This document shows positions 1 through 3,906 of a stretch of 5,278 bases of DNA, piece by piece. A model generated the notes under the pieces. That model did no database searches. It was not told the DNA's origin and saw only the letters and a program-made list of their open reading frames with translations. The stretch's first letter is position 1; every line of letters begins with the position of its first letter. The position numbers and the translations under genes were made by a program. This DNA comes from an uncultured Erysipelotrichaceae bacterium (GTDB taxonomy: Bacteria; Bacillota_I; Bacilli_A; Erysipelotrichales; Erysipelotrichaceae), in contig CADBMY010000011.1 of NCBI GenBank assembly GCA_902795905.1, positions 1 to 5,278 of the forward strand. Direction: 5' to 3'.

Positions 1-506
1 CCCCAGCGGCTCTTCATGTGCTTGACAGTGATCTCCGGAGGGGTGATATGGTTTCTGAGACAGATCTCACGGTCCCACTCCGAGCGGTGCTTTGCCGCCA
101 GTTCCAGAACAGTTTTACCGGCATATCTGCGGAAGGTCTTCTGTATCCGTGTATCGGTAACCTCCTTCAGATAAAATGTAATGATATCGCCTGAGATCTC
201 CATGCGGTCTCCCGGGGCTGTTTCGCAGCGCACATACTTCCGCTCGCCAAGCCACCAGATAAACGGTCCGTTTACACCCTCCCTGTTCATGACCTCATGC
301 AGATCCTGCTTCGCTGCCGTCTTCCGGATCCAGTCCTGCTTCTGCACGATAAACATCCGTATCCGCTCATCACTCAGCCTCCGCGGACAGGTAACCTGCA
401 GATGCTGCTTTCCCTTGATGCGCAGATACATGTTTTTGATCGGTTTACGGATGATATCTACCTGATACGGAATACCGTCCAATGTGATCTCTGTCAGTCT
501 GTTCAT
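1..506 (-). CDS. YgjP/DUF45-type zinc metallopeptidase, C-terminus cut by window edge
   Basis: Open reading frame of 168 codons from an ATG at 506 down to the left edge with no stop, so the gene is partial. The protein begins MNRLTEITLDGIPYQV and ends at the edge with VKHMKSRWG. The N-terminal layout (short beta-rich start, then IRKPIKNMYLRIKG and a segment with paired tryptophans and PRRLSDERIRMFI) and the closing MKSRWG match the YgjP-like family (DUF45, related to M48/SprT peptidases), in which the sequence continues as GSC and later an HExxH zinc motif. That motif would lie outside the window, so catalysis cannot be checked. A weak Shine-Dalgarno AGGA (515..512) lies 5 nt before the ATG. 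The gene starts about 50 bp from tRNA-His and is divergent to it. Family assignment is from recalled motifs; the cellular role of these proteins is poorly known. Confidence 0.8.
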   Translation of the reverse strand, partial: MNRLTEITLDGIPYQVDIIRKPIKNMYLRIKGKQHLQVTCPRRLSDERIRMFIVQKQDWIRKTAAKQDLHEVMNREGVNGPFIWWLGERKYVRCETAPGDRMEISGDIITFYLKEVTDTRIQKTFRRYAGKTVLELAAKHRSEWDREICLRNHITPPEITVKHMKSRW

Positions 507-516
507 AAAATTCCTG

Positions 517-545
517 TTGAAATAGCTTTCTCTTTAATATACAAT
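517..545 (+). promoter_or_regulatory. Sigma-70-type promoter of tRNA-His
   Basis: A -35 box TTGAAA (517-522) and a -10 box TACAAT (540-545) are separated by exactly 17 bp. Transcription would start near 552, about 6 nt before the tRNA, giving a very short 5' leader. The position and near-consensus boxes make this a convincing tRNA promoter. The same short AT-rich interval must also hold the divergent promoter of the metallopeptidase gene; a TATATT on the minus strand here is a possible -10, but I see no good -35 for it. Confidence 0.75.
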
Positions 546-557
546 AACAATGCTCAT

Positions 558-635
558 GGCGGCTATGGTGAAGTTGGTCAACACACTGGATTGTGGCTCC
601 AGCACTCGTGGGTTCGAGTCCCACTAGTCGCCCCA
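558..635 (+). tRNA. tRNA-His (anticodon GTG)
   Basis: A full cloverleaf can be drawn. Acceptor stem 559-565 pairs with 625-631 (one G-T pair); D arm lies at 568-584; anticodon stem 586-590 pairs with 598-602 around a loop with anticodon GTG at 593-595; T stem 608-612 pairs with 620-624 around TTCGAGT. The identity is confirmed by the histidine hallmark: an extra G at 558 (G-1) that can pair with discriminator C at 632. The 3' CCA (633-635) is encoded. It is a single-gene unit with its own promoter and terminator. Confidence 0.97.
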
Positions 636-645
636 TTAGAGTAAT

Positions 646-674
646 AAAACCGCTGACGCGGTTTTTTATTTTTT
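646..674 (+). terminator. Intrinsic terminator of tRNA-His, possibly bidirectional
   Basis: Stem AAAACCGC (646-653) and GCGGTTTT (658-665) enclose the loop TGAC and are followed by a T-rich run to 674, 10 nt after the tRNA CCA end. On the minus strand the same hairpin is followed by TTTTATTA, so it may also stop transcription arriving from the CpaB-like gene, which converges on it. Confidence 0.85.
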
Positions 675-740
675 CTCGTAACCTGAGATCATGGTTGCCA
701 GGAAACAGAAGATCGTTGCCCAGGCAAAGAATTTGTGCAA
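666..740 (-). CDS. Possible 24-residue membrane micro-protein (uncertain)
   Basis: A short frame reads LHKFFAWATIFCFLATMISG then YEKK and stops at TAA (668..666), inside the T-run of the terminator. It would be one hydrophobic segment with a charged C-terminus. Support is a strong AAGGAG (762..757) located 9 nt after the stop of the upstream gene, where no ATG gene follows. The weakness is the start: the first usual codon is TTG at 740, 16 nt from the AAGGAG, which is too far; an ATA at 746 is at an ideal 10 nt but is a very rare start codon. The RBS-like string may be chance or the remnant of a decayed gene. I do not recognise a family. Confidence 0.28.
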   Translation of the reverse strand: MHKFFAWATIFCFLATMISGYEKK

Positions 741-770
741 CTTTATTGCTGTATTGCTCCTTTAAGGGAA

Positions 771-1499
771 TTATACCATCTCATCCTGACGGATGAAGGC
801 TAACACTGCCGAGTCCTCACAGAGTCTCGCCTCATCGGTAAAACTGTATGTATCACTGTCGGGAATCAGCCGGATATCCCCTGCCTGCTCGGCCGCCGAG
901 AGAACATTGACATCCTCTTTGTTCAGTGCCAGCACAGCCAGATACGGTGTGCCCGAGGAATCGGGATCATTGAGATCCAGTCCCCTGTGATCTTTTACTG
1001 CGATCAGTCTTACACCTTCAAACAGCCTGTCATTGACAGACATTTCCTCCCGTCTTCCGATCGATACGTAGACATCTACACGCTGTCCGGCGGAGATCGT
1101 TCCGCCAAGACTTGTCAGATCGATCTGCAGTGTATAAGCTGCCTGCCCTTTCTTCAGCTGCAGTGTAGGATAATCCGGAAGCTCACTCTCCTCATACAGC
1201 ATCCCCTTGTAGAATGCAGATCCGGCAGGGATCAGTCCCTGTATCTCCGTATACTTGCCGACGATCTCCTCCTTGCGCATATACGTATGATCCAGAAGAT
1301 AGGCGGCAGGTATCTTCGCTTCCATCAGATCTTCTTCTGTCACCTTGGATCTCGGCGGTATATCCCTGGCCGCAATATATACGGTCTTCAGGTTGATCTC
1401 TCTGTCTGTATAGACTTTAAAGCCGATCCCGATCACCGTCAGTATCGCCAGTACACAGCCTGTAATGGCCGCAATTTGAATCAGTGTTTTACGGTTCAT
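771..1499 (-). CDS. SAF-domain protein of the CpaB/RcpC (Flp pilus assembly) family
   Basis: Protein of 242 residues. Residues about 7-29 form one N-terminal membrane anchor after a basic start (MNRK). Residues about 38-101 fit a SAF domain: VYIAARDIPPRSKVTEEDL, then a PAAYL segment, then IVGKY and GLIPAGSAF, the usual order in CpaB/RcpC. Residues about 117-215 fit the following RcpC/CpaB domain, with YTLQIDLTSLGGTISAGQ and VDVYVSI. In Tad/Flp systems CpaB acts in the cell envelope in pilus assembly. The start is secure: AGGAGGTG (1511..1504) with 6 nt from GGAGG to the ATG. No other tad gene (CpaF ATPase, TadB/C, prepilin, TadE) is visible on either side: a terminator separates it from the Rnf operon and a hairpin follows. 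It is thus an orphan here, and a role other than piliation is possible. Family call is firm, function is not. Confidence 0.82.
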   Translation of the reverse strand: MNRKTLIQIAAITGCVLAILTVIGIGFKVYTDREINLKTVYIAARDIPPRSKVTEEDLMEAKIPAAYLLDHTYMRKEEIVGKYTEIQGLIPAGSAFYKGMLYEESELPDYPTLQLKKGQAAYTLQIDLTSLGGTISAGQRVDVYVSIGRREEMSVNDRLFEGVRLIAVKDHRGLDLNDPDSSGTPYLAVLALNKEDVNVLSAAEQAGDIRLIPDSDTYSFTDEARLCEDSAVLAFIRQDEMV

Positions 1500-1503
1500 G
1501 GTT

Positions 1504-1511
1504 CACCTCCT
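1504..1511 (-). promoter_or_regulatory. Strong ribosome binding site of the CpaB-like gene
   Basis: AGGAGGTG on the minus strand, ending 4 nt (6 nt from the GGAGG core) before the ATG at 1499. It fixes the start codon. Only about 49 nt lie between the Rnf terminator and this gene, so its promoter must lie in or overlap that stretch; I could not identify convincing -35/-10 boxes. Confidence 0.85.
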
Positions 1512-1547
1512 GTCTTTCATATTTGCGTACAGAAGGTCTTTTCCACG

Positions 1548-1576
1548 AAAAAAGGTATGATTCTCATCATACCTTT
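1548..1576 (-). terminator. Intrinsic terminator of the Rnf operon
   Basis: An 11-bp perfect stem, AAAGGTATGAT (1576..1566) with ATCATACCTTT (1561..1551), encloses a GAGA loop and runs directly into a TTTTTT tract ending at 1548 on the minus strand. It lies 8 nt after the rnfB stop codon (1587..1585). Its closeness shows that the short rnfB is the true end of the operon. Confidence 0.93.
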
Positions 1577-1584
1577 CTGTATAT

Positions 1585-1866
1585 CTATGCGTTTGCGGGA
1601 TGCTCGGCAAGATACTGCTTGATGGCTTCTTTGGCCTCGGGTTTACTGGGCTTGCAGCTCATGATATCACCGGAACCGTCTGCCAGTGCAGCCGCCATAC
1701 CTGAGCAGCCGGGATAGCCGCAGCCGCCGCAGTTGTATCCGGGCAGCATAGCCAGCAGATCTTCTGCTCTGGTATCCGGTTCAACATAGAACACTTTGGA
1801 CGCAAAGCCGAGGACCAGGCCCATACAGCCGCCGAGGATAAGCATAACAAGTATTGCCTTGATCAT
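1585..1866 (-). CDS. rnfB: Short RnfB: membrane anchor plus one 4Fe-4S domain, no ferredoxin domain
   Basis: Protein of 93 residues. Residues 1-27 are one N-terminal helix with Gly-rich packing. They lead into FYVEPDTRAEDLLAMLPG and the RnfB cluster motif CGGCGYPGC followed by a fourth Cys after 16 residues (C-x2-C-x4-C-x16-C), the signature of the RnfB/NADH-type Fe-S domain (PF04060). The tail KPSKPEAKEAIKQYLAEHPANA then ends at TAG. Usual RnfB proteins are roughly two to three times longer and continue with a ferredoxin domain carrying eight cysteines for two 4Fe-4S clusters, the expected electron entry from ferredoxin; this is absent. The start at 1866 has AAGGAG (1880..1875) at 8 nt and overlaps the preceding stop in an ATGA. 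The longer upstream reading of this frame has no such site. No remnant of the lost part lies before the terminator. Confidence 0.9.
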   Translation of the reverse strand: MIKAILVMLILGGCMGLVLGFASKVFYVEPDTRAEDLLAMLPGYNCGGCGYPGCSGMAAALADGSGDIMSCKPSKPEAKEAIKQYLAEHPANA

Positions 1867-2048
1867 GATTCTTTCTCCTTTTTCTCTACAGTTTTCCGCA
1901 ATGCACATGTGGTAATGCCGCATGCGCTGCACTGCGGTTCCAGATTCTCACAGCCTTCGGGAACCGGTGTCTTGCGGTTTTGGATCGTCAGCCAGATGTA
2001 CATGCCGAACAGGGCACCTACGATCAGTACTGCGTAAAGGTATTTCAT
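1863..2048 (-). CDS. Small membrane-anchored four-cysteine protein in the Rnf operon
   Basis: Protein of 61 residues beginning MKYLYAVLIVGALFG. Residues about 3-22 form one transmembrane helix; the rest is soluble, with cysteines at 33, 40, 43 and 48 (C-x6-C-x2-C-x4-C) and a charged tail ending KKEKES. The C-x2-C-G-x3-C core has the same spacing as the first three ligands in RnfB next door. The gene starts 4 nt after the rnfA stop, has only a weak GAG-type ribosome site, and overlaps rnfB by ATGA, so translation is probably coupled to its neighbours. It is real by position and coupling. I do not recognise it as a named Rnf subunit. By size, helix plus Cys4 layout, and location beside rnfA it resembles NqrM (DUF539), which is needed for maturation of the homologous Nqr complex; this is analogy, not a demonstrated match. 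A FeoB-associated Cys-rich type membrane protein is another comparison. Confidence 0.82.
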   Translation of the reverse strand: MKYLYAVLIVGALFGMYIWLTIQNRKTPVPEGCENLEPQCSACGITTCALRKTVEKKEKES

Positions 2049-2052
2049 ACTC

Positions 2053-2625
2053 TTATACGAGTCCGGCAAAAGCTCCGAATGCAATTGCCATGATCGCAGC
2101 AACGATCAGCGCAATAGGATTGCCCTGGAACGCTTCCGGAACATCATTGCCGTCAAGGCGTTCACGGATCGTCGCAAATACAACGAGCATGAGCATGAAG
2201 CCTGCAGGAACACCGATGGAATTGACCATTGTCTCAAGCAGATCATACTTCTGAGTAATGTTATCCAGTGCCACGTAGAGAACGGCGCAGTTGGTCGTGA
2301 TCAGCGGCAGGAAGATACCGAGAGACTTATACAGAGACGGAGACTGTTTCTTGATAAACATCTCAACGAACTGTACGAAGGATGCGATCAGCAGGATAAA
2401 GCAGATCAGCTTCATGAATTCCAGTCCTGTAGGTACCAGTACATAGTAGTACAGGAACCAGGAGAATACCGAAGCACCGAAGATAACGAAGATAACTGCG
2501 ATACCCATACCGACAGCAGAACTCAGTTTTGTGGATACACCCATGAACGGGCACATACCGAGGAACTTTGCCAGAATGATATTGTTGATCAGCATTCCGC
2601 TGAGGAATAATGTGAACAGATTCAT
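2053..2625 (-). CDS. rnfA: Rnf complex integral membrane subunit RnfA
   Basis: Protein of 190 residues, normal full length, with about six membrane helices. Hallmarks are INNIILAKFLGMCPFMGVS near the start (Cys25), TNCAVLYVALD (Cys113), FATIRERL, and the closing FQGNPIALIVAAIMAIAFG. RnfA is the homologue of NqrE; it pairs with RnfE in inverted topology, and in the family the four conserved cysteines of the pair hold an iron-sulfur centre in the membrane that relays electrons across. Both cysteines of this half are present. The ATG overlaps the rnfE stop (ATGA). Its Shine-Dalgarno AAGGAGG (2642..2636) is encoded within the last codons of rnfE, 10 nt before the start. It is followed after 4 nt by the 61-residue Cys4 gene. 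Confidence 0.97.
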   Translation of the reverse strand: MNLFTLFLSGMLINNIILAKFLGMCPFMGVSTKLSSAVGMGIAVIFVIFGASVFSWFLYYYVLVPTGLEFMKLICFILLIASFVQFVEMFIKKQSPSLYKSLGIFLPLITTNCAVLYVALDNITQKYDLLETMVNSIGVPAGFMLMLVVFATIRERLDGNDVPEAFQGNPIALIVAAIMAIAFGAFAGLV

Positions 2626-3368
2626 GCGTTAGCAGCCTCCTTTGCCTTGGCGGCAGCAGCTTTAGCGGCAGCTGCTTTCTCCTTCGCTGCAGCGGCAGCA
2701 GCAGCCTTGGCAGCCTTTTCAGCTTCCTTGGCCTTCTTTTCCTGACTGATCTTCATGCCGGCAACAGCAGCCGCCAGAATTGCAAATGTCAGGAAGGCAC
2801 CCGTCTGTGTCGTGAATACCGGGATCTCAAAGCCGGCAGGGATCAGGCGCAGACTGAAGACCTGATTGCCTGTCATCGGATTGCTGAAATCAACGATGCC
2901 GGTACCGAGGATCTGACGGATCAGGGACATGGCAAGAAGGCTGAATGTATAGGACAGACCCATCATCAGACCATCTCTGGCCGAAGCCGCTACACCGTTC
3001 TTGCAGGCATAAGCTTCCGCACGTCCGAGAATGATACAGTTAACAACGATCAGGTCAATGAAGGCACCGAGAGCTGAGAACAGCTGAGGAGTAAATGCCT
3101 GCATTAACATACCAACAACCGTGACCAGGGTTGCGATAATAACGATATATACGGGAATATGGATCTCATCCGGTGTCAGCGGCGCAATCAGTGATACCAG
3201 AATATTGGACAGGACAAGGACAACGATAACCGCTACGCCCATACCGATCGCATTATTCAGGCTGGTCGTGATCGCAAGAGTTGAACAGATACCCAGATAT
3301 AATCCGAAGACCGGGTTATTAAATACCATTTCCGAGAAGAAACTCTTCTTTTCTTTTGTCTCACTCAT
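2622..3368 (-). CDS. rnfE: Rnf complex integral membrane subunit RnfE with Ala/Lys-rich C-terminal tail
   Basis: Protein of 248 residues. Residues about 10-205 are the standard RnfE/NqrD membrane domain of about six helices, with FGLYLGICSTLAITTSLNNA (Cys28), DLIVVNCIILGRAEAYA (Cys111) and ARDGLMMGLSYTFSL. Both cysteines expected for the shared RnfA/RnfE iron-sulfur centre are present. Residues 207-248 are an added low-complexity tail almost entirely Ala, Lys and Glu, which makes the protein longer than the usual length of a little over 200 residues. In the NqrD family both termini face the cytoplasm, so the tail should be cytoplasmic. The start at 3368 is fixed by AGGAGG (3381..3376) at 7 nt, overlapping the rnfG stop. 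It overlaps rnfA by 4 nt. Confidence 0.96.
   Translation of the reverse strand: MSETKEKKSFFSEMVFNNPVFGLYLGICSTLAITTSLNNAIGMGVAVIVVLVLSNILVSLIAPLTPDEIHIPVYIVIIATLVTVVGMLMQAFTPQLFSALGAFIDLIVVNCIILGRAEAYACKNGVAASARDGLMMGLSYTFSLLAMSLIRQILGTGIVDFSNPMTGNQVFSLRLIPAGFEIPVFTTQTGAFLTFAILAAAVAGMKISQEKKAKEAEKAAKAAAAAAAKEKAAAAKAAAAKAKEAANA
2625..2749 (-). repeat. Low-complexity Ala/Lys codon tract at the 3' end of rnfE
   Basis: The stretch encodes residues 207-248 of RnfE and is built of repeated GCA/GCT/GCC alanine codons mixed with AAG/GAA/GAG codons. Alanine codons vary, so this is not a pure triplet repeat, but runs such as GCTGCTGCCGCTGC make it prone to length change by slippage. The final codons also carry the rnfA ribosome binding site. 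Confidence 0.7.
2636..2642 (-). promoter_or_regulatory. rnfA ribosome binding site inside rnfE
   Basis: AAGGAGG on the minus strand spells the Lys-Glu codons near the RnfE C-terminus and lies 10 nt before the rnfA ATG. With the ATGA overlap it supports coupled translation of rnfE and rnfA. Confidence 0.75.
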
Positions 3369-3379
3369 GGTCTCACCTC

Positions 3380-3892
3380 CTAATGTCCGGCATTGAATAA
3401 TGCCTTGGCAGCATCATAGCCCTGCTGGATGGCAGTGGAAGTCAGCGTAGCACCGCTGAGCAGCGGAGCCGTATCGGAGACTGACAGTCCCTCGATCTGA
3501 CCAACATAGCCCTCATCGAAGCAGCGGGAACCGAAGCCGTCTGTTTCACCGTGTTCAAGAACCTTGAAGCCGGCTACCGAACCATCATCATTGAACGCGA
3601 GCAGGAATGTAAATCCGTTGGAGTTATAACCTACGTTATGGATCTTATAGATCATACCGAGACCCTCCGCCTTATATACACCCGTAACCAGTTCCGTAGG
3701 ATCTTCATAATCCGTGACCTGTGTGAATTCAGCACCGGGGTAGATCAGTTCAAGATTCGCTTTTTCCGTAGCGATCTGCTGTTCCAGAATGATCGGCTCT
3801 GTAACGGAGTTAACACCGGAGAGGATCAGACCGCAGACTGCACAGAGGACACCGAGAAGAATAACTTTATAGATCGTAGATTCTTTTTTCAT
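3380..3892 (-). CDS. rnfG: Rnf complex FMN-binding subunit RnfG
   Basis: Protein of 170 residues from the chosen ATG (MKKESTIYKV). One N-terminal membrane helix at about residues 8-28 is followed by an extracytoplasmic FMN-binding domain (PF04205 type): GLGMIYKIHNVGYNSNGFTF, then GSVAGFKVLEHGETDGFGS, and near the end LLSGATLTSTAI. In RnfG/NqrC the threonine of SGAT (here about residue 149) carries covalently attached FMN placed by ApbE; RnfG passes electrons on the outer face of the membrane. The usual Asp three residues before the Ser is Pro here (PLLSGAT). Start choice: AGGAGG (3906..3901) is 8 nt from this ATG but only 2 nt from the ATG two codons earlier (3898), so 3892 is preferred. The rnfD stop overlaps this ribosome site. 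A longer frame upstream is rnfD overlap only. Confidence 0.95.
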   Translation of the reverse strand: MKKESTIYKVILLGVLCAVCGLILSGVNSVTEPIILEQQIATEKANLELIYPGAEFTQVTDYEDPTELVTGVYKAEGLGMIYKIHNVGYNSNGFTFLLAFNDDGSVAGFKVLEHGETDGFGSRCFDEGYVGQIEGLSVSDTAPLLSGATLTSTAIQQGYDAAKALFNAGH

Positions 3893-3900
3893 CTTCATCC

Positions 3901-3906
3901 CCTCCT
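3901..3906 (-). promoter_or_regulatory. rnfG ribosome binding site deciding between two ATGs
   Basis: AGGAGG begins within the rnfD TGA stop. It is 2 nt from the ATG at 3898 and 8 nt from the ATG at 3892, so the second is the better start; the two choices differ by only two residues (MK). Confidence 0.75.

Noticed and set aside
445..636. Minus-strand 63-residue frame across the tRNA
   Set aside because: It reads antisense through tRNA-His and gives the familiar spurious GLEPTSAG peptide; it also overlaps the metallopeptidase gene in another frame.
1548..1576. Inverted repeat as an operator or riboswitch for the CpaB-like gene
   Set aside because: A perfect short stem followed at once by six T on the minus strand, 8 nt after a stop codon, is a standard intrinsic terminator.
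1500..1585. rnfB ferredoxin part lost by frameshift
   Set aside because: No cysteine-rich remnant is found in any frame between the stop and the CpaB-like gene; only a terminator and a ribosome site are there.
987..1622. Plus-strand 211-codon frame
   Set aside because: It is antisense to the CpaB-like gene, crosses the Rnf terminator and its peptide has no family features.
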